From UBA1732 sp045114455 (GTDB taxonomy: Bacteria > Verrucomicrobiota > Lentisphaeria > Victivallales > UBA1829), in assembly GCA_045114455.1 (NCBI GenBank), contig JBGUKN010000100.1:1-14284 (forward strand): a stretch of 14,284 bases of DNA, given 5' to 3'. A program made the translations under genes and the position numbers. Shown here piece after piece: positions 1 to 6,765 of the stretch; position 1 is the first letter of the stretch; each line of letters begins with the position of its first letter. The notes under the pieces are model-generated. The model did no database searches. It was not told the DNA's origin and was given only the letters and a program-made list of their open reading frames with translations.

Positions 1-1248
1 GTGCTCGGCCGCTTCAACCACTCCGGCAAGTTCCACATCACCTACGGCGACCGCGTGGTGGCCGACATCGACATCAAGTTCATGCACGAGGGCCTGCCGA
101 AACTCCACCTGAAAGCCGAATGGAAGCCCCCGGTCTTCGACGAGCCGGTCATCTCCGGCCGCGACCTCTCCGCCGACCTCGTGAAGCTCATCGGTCGCCT
201 GAACATCTGTTCCGACGAATACAAGGCCCGCCAGTACGACCACGAGGTGAAGGGCCTCAGCATCATCAAGCCGTTCACGGGCGTCTGCCGCGACGTCGCC
301 TCCGACGCCACAGTCACGCTCGCCGAACCCCTCGCGAAGGAAGGCATCGTGCTCTCCGCGGGCATCCTCCCGCGCTACAGCGACATCGACACCTATCACA
401 TGATGGCCTCCATCATCGACCTTGCAGTGCGCCGCTCCGTCGCTGCGGGCGCCGATCCCGACCACATCGCCGGCCTTGACAACTTCTGCTGGCCCGACCC
501 CGTGCAGAGCGAGAAGACCCCGGACGGCGAATACAAGCTCGCACAGCTCGTCCGCGCGAACATGGCGCTCTACGACTGCACCAAGGCGTTCAAGGTGCCC
601 TGCATCTCCGGCAAGGACAGCATGAAGAACGACAGCACGCGCGGCGGTCGCAAGATCTCCATCCCGCCCACCGTCCTCTTCAGCACCATCGCCCGCATCG
701 ACGACGTGTCGCACGCGGTTTCACTGGACGCCAAGTTCGCGGGCGACGCCGTGTACGTGCTCGGCGAGACCAAGCCCGAGCTCGGCGGCAGCGAATACTA
801 CGCCATGCTGGACGCGGTCGGCAACAACGTCCCGAAAGTCGACATCCCGAAGGCGTCCGCGCTCTACCATGCGCTCGCCGAGGTCATCAAGGCGGACATT
901 CCGTCCTCCATCATCTCCCCCGCGCTCGGCGGCCTCGCCATCGCCGCGGCCAAGTCCGCCATCGGCGGCCGTCTCGGCATGACCATCGACCTCGACAAGC
1001 TCCCCGGCATCGAAAACCTGAACGACGCCGAGGCGCTCTTCTCCGAGTCGAACTCGCGCTTCATCCTGACCTGCCGCCCCGAACGCTGCGCCGAGCTCGA
1101 AAAGATGCTCGCCGGGCAGACGTTCGCCCGCGTCGGCACGACCACGGAGGCGCAGGAGCTGGTGTTCACGCGCGGCGGAAAGACCGTCGTGTCCGCCAAG
1201 CTCGCCGATCTCATCAAGTCCTACAAATCCACGCTCGAAGGCATCTGA
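1..1248 (+). CDS. purL: Phosphoribosylformylglycinamidine synthase PurL, C-terminal part (5' end outside window)
   Basis: The enzyme converts FGAR, ATP and ammonia from glutamine to FGAM in cytoplasmic purine synthesis. The window opens inside the gene: the frame is open from base 1, and the GTG there is an internal valine, not a start. The visible 415 residues begin in the linker between the two PurL halves and then contain the second AIR-synthase-like half. Family signatures include QYDHEVKG near residue 78, GLDNFCWPDP near 158, SGKDSM at 203-208 and LGGSEY near 261. No glutaminase domain follows the last AIRS_C domain, unlike the fused enterobacterial enzyme, so a separate PurQ is expected elsewhere. 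It is the first visible gene of the + strand run, and dapB begins 12 nt after its stop. The family call is secure; the full length and promoter cannot be seen. Confidence 0.95.
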   Translation: MLGRFNHSGKFHITYGDRVVADIDIKFMHEGLPKLHLKAEWKPPVFDEPVISGRDLSADLVKLIGRLNICSDEYKARQYDHEVKGLSIIKPFTGVCRDVASDATVTLAEPLAKEGIVLSAGILPRYSDIDTYHMMASIIDLAVRRSVAAGADPDHIAGLDNFCWPDPVQSEKTPDGEYKLAQLVRANMALYDCTKAFKVPCISGKDSMKNDSTRGGRKISIPPTVLFSTIARIDDVSHAVSLDAKFAGDAVYVLGETKPELGGSEYYAMLDAVGNNVPKVDIPKASALYHALAEVIKADIPSSIISPALGGLAIAAAKSAIGGRLGMTIDLDKLPGIENLNDAEALFSESNSRFILTCRPERCAELEKMLAGQTFARVGTTTEAQELVFTRGGKTVVSAKLADLIKSYKSTLEGI

Positions 1249-1260
1249 GGAGGTTTCCGC

Positions 1261-2064
1261 ATGATCCGCACCATCATCACAGGTTCCGCCGGACGCATGG
1301 GCAAGGCCCTCGTCGCCGCCATCGCCGCCAATCCCGAATTCCAGCTCGCGGGAGCCACCGAATATCCCGCCAGCCCGCTGATCGGGCAGGATGCCGGGAC
1401 CGTTGCCGGAGTCGCCGCGCTCAATGTGCCTGTCTCCGCCTCGCTCACGCCGGAAATGCTCGCGAACGCCGACGCCGTCATCGACTTCAGCACCGGAAAC
1501 GTGCTGGAGAACGCCCGCGCCGCCGCGAAGGCCGGGCTCTCCATCGTGATCGGAACCACCGCGCTCACCGACGCCGACAAGGCCGCCCTCCGCGAACTCT
1601 CCGCACAGGGCGCGCGCATCGTCCAGACGTTCAACTACAGCGTCGGCGTGAACCTGCTTTTCTTCCTTTCCGGCAAGACCGCCTCGCTCCTCGCCGACGA
1701 TTTCGACATGGAGATCATTGAGGCGCACCACAACCAGAAGAAGGACGCCCCGAGCGGCACCGCCGTCCGTCTGGCGGAAGTCCTCTGCGAAGCCGCGGAC
1801 CGCACTCAGGACGACCTCGTCTACGGCCGCCAGGGCATCGTGGGCGCGCGCACCCGCCGCGAGATCGGCATCCACGCCGTGCGCGGGGGCGACATCGTGG
1901 GCGACCACACCGTGCTCTTCGCGGGCGACGGTGAACGCATCGAGCTGACGCACCGCGCGTCCAGCCGCATGACGTTCGCGAAGGGCGCGCTCCGCGCCGC
2001 CAAATGGCTCGCGGGCGCTTCCGCCGGGTACTATGACATGCAGGACGTGCTCGGGCTGAAATAA
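1261..2064 (+). CDS. dapB: 4-hydroxy-tetrahydrodipicolinate reductase
   Basis: DapB reduces the DapA product, using NAD(P)H, to tetrahydrodipicolinate on the route to meso-DAP and lysine in the cytoplasm. The 267 residues match the usual 265-275. The nucleotide-binding loop GSAGRMG lies at 8-14 and GTTAL at 98-102. The substrate signature is EAHHNQKKDAPSGTA, with His156/His157 and Lys160 in the places of the E. coli catalytic His159/His160 and Lys163. The ATG at 1261 has an excellent Shine-Dalgarno AGGAGG at 1248-1253, which overlaps the purL stop with a 7-nt spacer and suggests coupled translation. It supplies the diamino acid that MurE, encoded on the other strand in this window, adds to the peptidoglycan precursor. 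Nothing in it looks broken or unusual. Confidence 0.97.
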   Translation: MIRTIITGSAGRMGKALVAAIAANPEFQLAGATEYPASPLIGQDAGTVAGVAALNVPVSASLTPEMLANADAVIDFSTGNVLENARAAAKAGLSIVIGTTALTDADKAALRELSAQGARIVQTFNYSVGVNLLFFLSGKTASLLADDFDMEIIEAHHNQKKDAPSGTAVRLAEVLCEAADRTQDDLVYGRQGIVGARTRREIGIHAVRGGDIVGDHTVLFAGDGERIELTHRASSRMTFAKGALRAAKWLAGASAGYYDMQDVLGLK

Positions 2065-2092
2065 TCCCGTTGCAAGATAGGGAGCCGCAAAA

Positions 2093-2446
2093 ATGCCGAT
2101 CGGACTCAAAATCGGAAAACTCGTGAACCGGACCGTCTGGAAGCCGGACAAAAAACAAGTTGTCATCGACCAGACGCTTGAGCTCACTTGCGACTGCGGC
2201 ACCACCATCATCATCGAACAGCACATCGACGGCATGACCATGATCGAGGGTGTCCGCCACCCGATCACAGCCGGCAACAATACCCTCGAACTGAAGCAGA
2301 TGCGCATCGTGAACCCGCGCACGGCCCGCCCCGACGGCGAACCCGCGCTCTACGACCTCGCGGTCCGCGTCTACGCCGTGGGGATCGACCCCATCACCGT
2401 TTCCGAATCCGTTTCGTTCCTCAACCTCATAAAGGACCATTCATGA
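2093..2446 (+). CDS. Unrecognised 117-aa protein between dapB and icd
   Basis: I do not recognise this family. It is a soluble protein of 117 residues with no signal peptide or membrane segment, and its alternating hydrophobic pattern suggests mostly beta strands. Its only cysteines form a CDCG motif near residues 34-37, followed by the hydrophobic run TTIIIEQHIDGMTMIEG. It is probably a real gene. The ATG at 2093 has GGGAG about 8 nt upstream, it starts 28 nt after dapB, and its TGA overlaps the icd ATG by 4 nt (ATGA), a hallmark of translational coupling. Codon use is like its neighbours. The overlap suggests co-expression with isocitrate dehydrogenase, but nothing visible shows a functional link. 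It could be a small clade-specific protein; no function is proposed. Confidence 0.8.
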   Translation: MPIGLKIGKLVNRTVWKPDKKQVVIDQTLELTCDCGTTIIIEQHIDGMTMIEGVRHPITAGNNTLELKQMRIVNPRTARPDGEPALYDLAVRVYAVGIDPITVSESVSFLNLIKDHS

Positions 2447-3693
2447 GCTATCAGAAAATCCGTCCGGTCGACGGCGACCGCATCACAGCGAATCCCGACG
2501 GCAGCCTCATCGTCCCCGATCAGCCGATCATCCCGTACATCGAAGGCGACGGCATCGGCCCCGACATCACGGCGGCCTCCATGCACATCTGGAACACAGC
2601 CATCGAGAAAGCCTACGGCGGCAAGCGCAAGATCGCCTGGATGGAGGTCTTCGCCGGCGAAAAATCCTGCGAAGTGTACGGCGAGGGCATCTGGCTCCCC
2701 GAGGAGACGCTCGAGGCCATCTCCGACCACCGCATCGCCATCAAGGGCCCGCTCACGACCCCCGTCGGAAAGGGCATCCGCTCGCTCAACGTGACGCTCC
2801 GCCAGAAGCTTGACCTCTACGTCTGCCTGCGCCCGGTCCGCTATTTCCAGGGCGTCCCGTCCCCGGTCAAGCACCCCGAGCTCACCGACATGGTCGTCTT
2901 CCGCGAGAACACCGAGGACATCTACGCGGGCATCGAATGGGCGTCCGGCACGCCCGAAGTGCAGAAAGTCATTTCCTTCCTTCAGAACGAAATGGGCGTC
3001 TCCAAGATCCGCTTCCCGGAGACCTCCGCCATCGGCATCAAGCCGGTCTCGAAGGAAGGCTCCGAGCGCCTCATCCGCGCCGCCATCCGCTATGCCATCG
3101 ACAACCATCGCAAGAGCGTCACTTTCGTCCACAAGGGCAACATCATGAAGTTCACCGAGGGCGGTTTCCGCGACTGGGGTTATGCACTCGCGAAACGCGA
3201 ATTCCCGGAACAGACCGTCACCTGGGATGAATGCAACGGCGCGGTCCCCGAGGACAAGATCCTCATCAAGGACTGCATCTGCGACGCCTTCCTGCAGCAG
3301 ATCCTGACCCGGCCCGCCGAATATGACGTGATCGCCACGATGAACCTGAACGGCGACTATGTTTCGGACGCCCTCGCGGCCAGCGTCGGCGGCATCGGCA
3401 TCGCGCCCGGCGCGAACATCAACTATGTCGGCGGCAAGGCTATCTTCGAGGCCACGCACGGCACCGCCCCCAAGTACAAAGGGCTCGACAAGGTCAATCC
3501 CTGCTCGCTCGCGCTCTCCGGCGAAATGCTCCTCCGCCACATCGGCTGGACCGAGGCCGCCGATCTCGTGATCCGCGGCATCGAACGCGCCATCGCGTCC
3601 AAACGCGTCACCTACGACTTCGCGCGCCAGATGGAAGGCGCGACCGAGCTCCGCTGCTCCGAATTCGCCCGCGTGATCGCCGACAACATGTAA
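2443..3693 (+). CDS. icd: Isocitrate dehydrogenase (NADP+)
   Basis: This is the TCA-cycle enzyme that decarboxylates isocitrate to 2-oxoglutarate with NADP+. The ATG at 2443 gives 416 residues, the same length as E. coli Icd, with near-colinear similarity. An open frame continues upstream but has no family resemblance. Key stretches are YIEGDGIGPD at 32-41, IRSLNVTLRQ at 112-121, the active-site run VVFRENTEDIYAGIEW, GTAPKYKG and VTYDFARQM. The Lys-Tyr pair in GTAPKYKG and the Tyr and Arg in VTYDFAR match the E. coli residues that bind the NADP 2'-phosphate, so NADP preference is inferred. Ser114 is equivalent to the serine phosphorylated by AceK in E. coli, but no aceK lies in this window. 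The start overlaps the upstream stop by 4 nt, and GGA at 2434-2436 serves as a weak ribosome binding site. Confidence 0.97.
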   Translation: MSYQKIRPVDGDRITANPDGSLIVPDQPIIPYIEGDGIGPDITAASMHIWNTAIEKAYGGKRKIAWMEVFAGEKSCEVYGEGIWLPEETLEAISDHRIAIKGPLTTPVGKGIRSLNVTLRQKLDLYVCLRPVRYFQGVPSPVKHPELTDMVVFRENTEDIYAGIEWASGTPEVQKVISFLQNEMGVSKIRFPETSAIGIKPVSKEGSERLIRAAIRYAIDNHRKSVTFVHKGNIMKFTEGGFRDWGYALAKREFPEQTVTWDECNGAVPEDKILIKDCICDAFLQQILTRPAEYDVIATMNLNGDYVSDALAASVGGIGIAPGANINYVGGKAIFEATHGTAPKYKGLDKVNPCSLALSGEMLLRHIGWTEAADLVIRGIERAIASKRVTYDFARQMEGATELRCSEFARVIADNM

Positions 3694-3710
3694 TATCCCT
3701 CCGGGGGCTT

Positions 3711-4157
3711 ATGGATACGGGCAGGCAAGATCAGCTCAGATATTCGATCACGAAGGAACTCCCGCGCGCGGACGCGCTCGCGCTCTACCGTGCCGCGGGC
3801 TGGTTCGGCCCGTCCGATCTCGCCCCGGAACTCGACGCCATGATCGCGAATTCGTTCGCCGTGTCCGCGGCGTTCGATCCCGCCGGGCGTCTGGTCGGCA
3901 TGGCGCGCGCGCTGTCCGACGGCGTGAGCGACGCCTATATCCTCGACGTCGTGGTCGATCCTGCGCACCGTTCGCAGGGTGTCGGCCGCACCATCGTAAG
4001 GTGCCTCGCCGACCACCTCGCATCGTTCGGCATCGACTGGATCGTCTGCATCGGCGTGCCCGGCACGGAGGCGTTCTACCGCGCCGCCGGAGCCGCCCCC
4101 ATGGACGGCCATACGGCGTTCCGGTTCAATACGAAAAACGGAGCGGACGGCAAATGA
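3711..4157 (+). CDS. GNAT-family N-acetyltransferase
   Basis: This is a small cytoplasmic acyl-CoA-dependent acetyltransferase of 148 residues with unknown substrate. GNAT motif A is clear: the beta4 strand AYILDVVVDPAHRSQGVGRTIV, with the pyrophosphate-binding Arg87-Ser-Gln-Gly90-Val-Gly92 loop. Motif B follows as IGVPGTEAFYRAAGA, with Tyr123 in the usual catalytic position. The ATG at 3711 lies 17 nt after icd; only a G-run (3703-3707) sits upstream, so the ribosome binding site is weak. The stop overlaps the start of the DUF2156 gene by 4 nt, so the two are probably translated together. Protein acetylation, antibiotic or metabolite acetylation are all possible, and nothing visible separates them. 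Confidence 0.88.
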   Translation: MDTGRQDQLRYSITKELPRADALALYRAAGWFGPSDLAPELDAMIANSFAVSAAFDPAGRLVGMARALSDGVSDAYILDVVVDPAHRSQGVGRTIVRCLADHLASFGIDWIVCIGVPGTEAFYRAAGAAPMDGHTAFRFNTKNGADGK

Positions 4158-5071
4158 GCGCACATGATCTTCAGCCGCCGGAAGGCTTCCGCCGTCTCGC
4201 GCTCGAAGACCGCGCGGTCCTCGAACCCTTTCTGCTGGCATCCGGCCGCCAGAGCTGCGAATTCGCGTTCACGAATCTTTTCCTGTGGAGCGGGACCTAC
4301 CGCCCCGACTGGTGTTTTATCGGCTCGCACCTGTATTTGCTGCTCGAAACAGAAGATATCCTGATGTTCGCGCCGGGTGGGTCGCGCGGCCCGGAACCGG
4401 ACGAGCTCCTCGCCGTGTCCGACCGCCTCATTCGCGCTGGCTACAGCGGTTCGTTCGACCACGTGGACCAGGAATACCTGAAGACGCATCCCGACGTCGG
4501 GACGCGCTTCTCCGCCGAACGCATGGACGACCGCTACGATGAGTACATCTACTGCGTGGACGCGCTCGTCGGCCTGCATGGACGGCTGCTGGCGAAGAAA
4601 CGCAACCTGATCGCGCAGTTCTGCGAGGATTACCCGGACGCCGCGCTTGAGCCGCTTTCCCGCGCGAACCTCGACGAGGCGCTTGCAGTTCAGCGCGACT
4701 GGCTCGCGGCGCAGGAACAGCCCGTTTCGCTGGAAGCCGCACAGGAGGATGCCGCCATCGGGATGCTCGCGGAGCATTTCGAATCGCTGCCGGTCGAAGG
4801 GCTCGTCCTCCGCGCCGGAGGCCGCGTCGTCTCCTTCGCCGTGTTCAGCCCGGTCTCGCCCGATCTCTGGACCGTCCACTTCGAGAAGACCCGCTACGAA
4901 TACAAGGGCGCGTCGCAGTACATCACGCACAGCACCGCCGCCTCGCTGCAGGGCCGAGCCCGTCTGCTCAACCGCGAACAGGACCTCGGCATCCCCGGCC
5001 TCCGCCAGGCGAAGAAATCCTACGACCCGCTCTTCCTGCTTCAGAACTACAAGCTCGTCCGCCGGACCTAA
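4154..5071 (+). CDS. DUF2156 protein (C-terminal domain of phosphatidylglycerol lysyltransferase type)
   Basis: It belongs to the DUF2156 family, a tandem GNAT-like fold related to the C-terminal catalytic domain of MprF, which moves amino acids from aminoacyl-tRNA to lipid. Stand-alone members have no settled function. The ATG at 4154 gives 305 residues, typical for the family. Recognisable signatures are CEFAFTNLFLW near residue 36, a central basic segment RLLAKKRNLIAQF, FEKTRYEYKGASQYITH, and the C-terminal LNREQDLGIPGLRQAKKSYDP. There is no membrane segment, so it should be soluble, unlike full MprF. It overlaps the acetyltransferase gene by 4 nt (ATGA) and is the last gene of the + strand run; the next gene converges on it. 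An aminoacyl- or acyl-transfer role is inferred from the fold only. Confidence 0.85.
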   Translation: MSAHDLQPPEGFRRLALEDRAVLEPFLLASGRQSCEFAFTNLFLWSGTYRPDWCFIGSHLYLLLETEDILMFAPGGSRGPEPDELLAVSDRLIRAGYSGSFDHVDQEYLKTHPDVGTRFSAERMDDRYDEYIYCVDALVGLHGRLLAKKRNLIAQFCEDYPDAALEPLSRANLDEALAVQRDWLAAQEQPVSLEAAQEDAAIGMLAEHFESLPVEGLVLRAGGRVVSFAVFSPVSPDLWTVHFEKTRYEYKGASQYITHSTAASLQGRARLLNREQDLGIPGLRQAKKSYDPLFLLQNYKLVRRT

Positions 5072-5090
5072 ACCACCTCAAATACGCACG

Positions 5091-5125
5091 AAAAAGCCGT
5101 ACCGCGGATAAACCGGAGATACGGC
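5091..5125 (-). terminator. Rho-independent terminator of the lipoprotein gene
   Basis: On the - strand, the arms GCCGTA and TACGGC (5120-5125 and 5096-5101) form a stem extended by an inner CGG/CCG pair with a 3-nt bulge. It is followed directly by TTTTT (5095-5091). It lies 56 nt beyond the lipoprotein stop codon. On the + strand the same hairpin is not followed by T residues, so it is a poor terminator for the DUF2156 gene that ends at 5071. Confidence 0.6.
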
Positions 5126-5181
5126 ATGATTCGGCAAAAAACGGGATAGTGAAGTGCGTAAGTTCGGTGGTTGCCGGAGTG

Positions 5182-6051
5182 TCAGTCGAGGCTCTTGCGT
5201 CCGATCTTGATCTTGCCTTCCGGGACCTGGAACACGTCGTCACTGAACGTGACGTTGAGGTCGAATTCCTTCAGCAGGATGACTTCGTGGCGGTTCTCGC
5301 CGATGGTCGTCTTGGTGATGGTCGGCATCAGCACGCCGCTGCGCTTCTCGAAGCGGTCGGGAAGCGCGACGTACAGGAGCTCCTGTCCGTCGTCGGTGTA
5401 CAGGATCGTTTCCATTTTCGTGGTGACGAACGTGTCGGCGTTGACATACATCACATACGGGGCGATTTCGAGGTCATCGACGCGGCAGACCACGCGGTAA
5501 TGGCGCGCGCCGCGGAGATACACGGTGGAGATGTCGATGGTGCTGAAAACGTCCTCGAGGTTGTTGTTCGGGTGCGAGAACGAGTTGAAGACGTGGAACA
5601 GACGGAGCTGGTGGCCGGTGATCTCGGTCGCCTTGTTCTTCTTCGGGTCGATCGTCCAAGCCTGGCCGCCCTTGAACAGCAGGATGTTGAACGGTTCGCC
5701 GTTGCGGTAGGACACCTGACGCTCGAAGTCGGGCTTGCGGTACTTGATCTCGGATTCGTACTGGTCGACGGACGTCTTCATGCGCTGCGTGAACGGACTG
5801 TCGTCGGCATCCACCTGGGATTCCTCGACGATCACCTGACGGAGGATGTAGGATTTCGCGTTCTTGAAGTTGCCTTCCGGGTCGGTCGCAGCCTCCATGT
5901 GCTTGATGAGTTGTTCGACCGTGAGGTTGGCGGGTTCGCCCGGGTCGTTCAGCCCGAGCATTTCGTCGATTTCCGCTTCGGAGAGCTTGCATGCCGGGAG
6001 CATGGCGCAGAAAACGAAAACAAAAAGAATGGCAGAGAGGAATCTGGTCAT
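5182..6051 (-). CDS. Lipoprotein, outer-membrane lipoprotein-sorting (LolA-like) type
   Basis: A predicted envelope lipoprotein of 289 residues. It begins with a basic-hydrophobic signal peptide ending in the lipobox LPAC, with Cys21 as the lipidated residue. Residue +2 is Lys rather than Asp, so by the E. coli rule it would go to the outer membrane. The mature part resembles LolA/LolB-type half-barrel proteins: a helical start (SEAEIDEMLGL, then LTVEQLIKHMEAA) followed by many amphipathic strands such as YESEIKYRKPDFERQVSYRN and AWTIDPKKNKATEITGHQL, with repeated short charged turns. This similarity is by pattern and is not certain. The ATG at 6051 has AAGG 8 nt upstream. It stands alone between its own promoter (6097-6124) and terminator (5091-5125). 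Its job may be lipid or lipoprotein handling, or a structural envelope role. Confidence 0.8.
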   Translation of the reverse strand: MTRFLSAILFVFVFCAMLPACKLSEAEIDEMLGLNDPGEPANLTVEQLIKHMEAATDPEGNFKNAKSYILRQVIVEESQVDADDSPFTQRMKTSVDQYESEIKYRKPDFERQVSYRNGEPFNILLFKGGQAWTIDPKKNKATEITGHQLRLFHVFNSFSHPNNNLEDVFSTIDISTVYLRGARHYRVVCRVDDLEIAPYVMYVNADTFVTTKMETILYTDDGQELLYVALPDRFEKRSGVLMPTITKTTIGENRHEVILLKEFDLNVTFSDDVFQVPEGKIKIGRKSLD

Positions 6052-6096
6052 GTGTGAGCCTTTCCGGAGAGGGTTCGAAAAAAGAATTCAAACAGC

Positions 6097-6124
6097 AATA
6101 TACCACAATCTTGGGGGAAATCAA
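6097..6124 (-). promoter_or_regulatory. Sigma-70-type promoter of the lipoprotein gene
   Basis: Reading the - strand: -35 TTGATT (6124-6119), a 16-nt spacer, and -10 TATATT (6102-6097). Transcription would start near 6090, leaving a leader of about 40 nt before the ATG at 6051. Confidence 0.6.
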
Positions 6125-6130
6125 TAGCGG

Positions 6131-6158
6131 CGTGTCTTTTTTTTGGAAAAAAGACGCG
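6131..6158. other. A/T-rich inverted repeat between the two - strand units
   Basis: A 12-bp stem with a 4-nt loop: arms at 6131-6142 and 6147-6158, perfect except for one G-T pair. The inner half is six T facing six A. It sits just upstream of the lipoprotein -35 and about 65 nt beyond the terminator of the small basic protein gene. It could be a back-up terminator, a protein-binding dyad or a DNA-bending element; the sequence does not decide. Confidence 0.45.
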
Positions 6159-6168
6159 CACGAACGTG

Positions 6169-6196
6169 TTGCAACGTGGGATTTGAGGCGTAATAT
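6169..6196 (+). promoter_or_regulatory. Weak candidate + strand promoter (possible antisense RNA)
   Basis: TTGCAA (6169-6174), a 16-nt spacer and TAATAT (6191-6196) on the + strand. No + strand gene follows; a transcript would run antisense into the small basic protein gene. It may be a chance match in A/T-rich DNA. Confidence 0.2.
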
Positions 6197-6222
6197 AAAC
6201 GTAGCCCCCAGGACGAAGGGAC

Positions 6223-6251
6223 AAAAAAAGACGCCCTGTCGCCAGGGCGTC
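6223..6251 (-). terminator. Strong Rho-independent terminator of the small basic protein gene
   Basis: A perfect 9-bp GC-rich stem (GACGCCCTG / CAGGGCGTC, arms 6243-6251 and 6230-6238) with a 4-nt loop is followed on the - strand by seven T residues (6229-6223). It lies 20 nt after the stop at 6272. Confidence 0.92.
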
Positions 6252-6271
6252 CCGCAAAAAGGATCAGGGAA

Positions 6272-6448
6272 TCACTTTTTGAACTTATCCCAGTCTTCCT
6301 TCTTGACGAAGGCGGTCAGAGAACGACCATCTTTCGTCAGGGCCTTGAAGGCGTAGCGGGTGCGGGTGCCTTTACCGAATTTGACCGCGGCGGTGACATC
6401 GGCAGAGACTTTCTTCTTCATCTTGACGTCGTAGAAATTGTGTTTCAT
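6272..6448 (-). CDS. Small, highly basic 58-aa protein, family not recognised
   Basis: I do not recognise this protein. It has 58 residues with 17 Lys/Arg against 6 Asp/Glu (net about +11), no cysteine, no signal peptide and no membrane segment. It starts MKHNFYDVKMKKKV, has a central strand-like part (AAVKFGKGTRTRYAFKALT) and ends with a short charged helix-like tail with Trp53. Size, charge and strand content would suit a small nucleic-acid- or ribosome-binding fold, but that is inference. A GTG at 6454 would add two residues; the ATG at 6448 is preferred because the Shine-Dalgarno touches the GTG. The gene stands alone with a consensus promoter, an A/T-rich upstream tract and a perfect terminator, which together imply very high expression. 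Codons are regular and the frame is intact. Confidence 0.85.
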   Translation of the reverse strand: MKHNFYDVKMKKKVSADVTAAVKFGKGTRTRYAFKALTKDGRSLTAFVKKEDWDKFKK

Positions 6449-6453
6449 GGACA

Positions 6454-6460
6454 CTCCTCC
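6454..6460 (-). promoter_or_regulatory. Ribosome binding site deciding the start of the small basic protein
   Basis: The - strand reads GGAGGAG at 6460-6454, a near-perfect Shine-Dalgarno. It leaves a normal 5-nt spacer to the ATG at 6448 but overlaps the alternative GTG at 6454, which rules that start out. Confidence 0.8.
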
Positions 6461-6477
6461 AGGTTAAGGGTTAGCTC

Positions 6478-6506
6478 AATATACCCCCATAGTTGAGCAT
6501 TGTCAA
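6478..6506 (-). promoter_or_regulatory. Consensus sigma-70 promoter of the small basic protein gene
   Basis: Reading the - strand: -35 TTGACA (6506-6501, perfect consensus), an optimal 17-nt spacer, and -10 TATATT (6483-6478, 5 of 6). The start would be near 6471, giving a leader of about 23 nt that carries the GGAGGAG ribosome binding site. It is the best promoter match in the window. Confidence 0.88.
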
Positions 6507-6510
6507 GTGG

Positions 6511-6548
6511 AAAATCGAAAAAAAATGCGATTTTCTTTAAAAAAAACC
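6511..6548 (-). promoter_or_regulatory. UP-element-like A/T tract upstream of the small-protein promoter
   Basis: Directly upstream of the -35 lie runs of eight A or T residues (6518-6525 and 6539-6546) and an imperfect dyad AAAATCG / CGATTTT (6511-6517 and 6528-6534). Phased A/T tracts here are typical of contacts for the RNA polymerase alpha subunit that raise promoter strength. This is inferred from position and composition. Confidence 0.4.
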
Positions 6549-6765
6549 GTTTTTCGCGGAAACATGGCGTATTTTCAATGGTTTTTTGCGTTGTAAAAAA
6601 AGACGGACGAGGAACCGCGGCACGGCGTTTTGCCGGGGGGCGTGACGGGAGACGGGGAAAAAAGCGATGTGTGATGCAGGATCGACCTCGTTCCCGATCC
6701 GTTTTTCGGTTCGTTTCCGAACACGTTTTGAGCTTGCGGCGAGCTTGGTGGGCGTGCCGGTCGCA
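6549..6765. other. Intergenic region after the glycosyltransferase gene
   Basis: With the promoter and A/T tract before it, this completes a 317-nt stretch without a gene. It contains a 6-bp stem GGATCG / CGATCC (6679-6684 and 6695-6700). On the - strand a run of six T (6663-6658) follows only 15 nt later and another of seven T lies at 6601-6595, so a terminator for the operon is possible but not convincing. A small hairpin GTTCG-TTTC-CGAAC lies at about 6709-6722. No gene with a plausible start was seen. Confidence 0.4.

Noticed and set aside
721..2322. Long - strand open frame (533 codons) opposite purL and dapB
   Set aside because: It is the antisense shadow of well-conserved genes in GC-rich DNA; the protein is a low-complexity Arg/Gly/Glu/Asp run with no family feature.
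2371..3540. Long - strand open frame (389 codons) opposite icd
   Set aside because: Antisense shadow of icd, with no recognisable domain and no promoter or ribosome binding site.
5096..5125. The hairpin as a + strand terminator for the DUF2156 gene
   Set aside because: On the + strand it is followed by ATGATTCGG, not T residues; only the - strand reading has a T-run.
6449..6454. GTG at 6454 as the start of the small basic protein
   Set aside because: It directly abuts and overlaps the GGAGGAG ribosome binding site; the ATG at 6448 has proper spacing.
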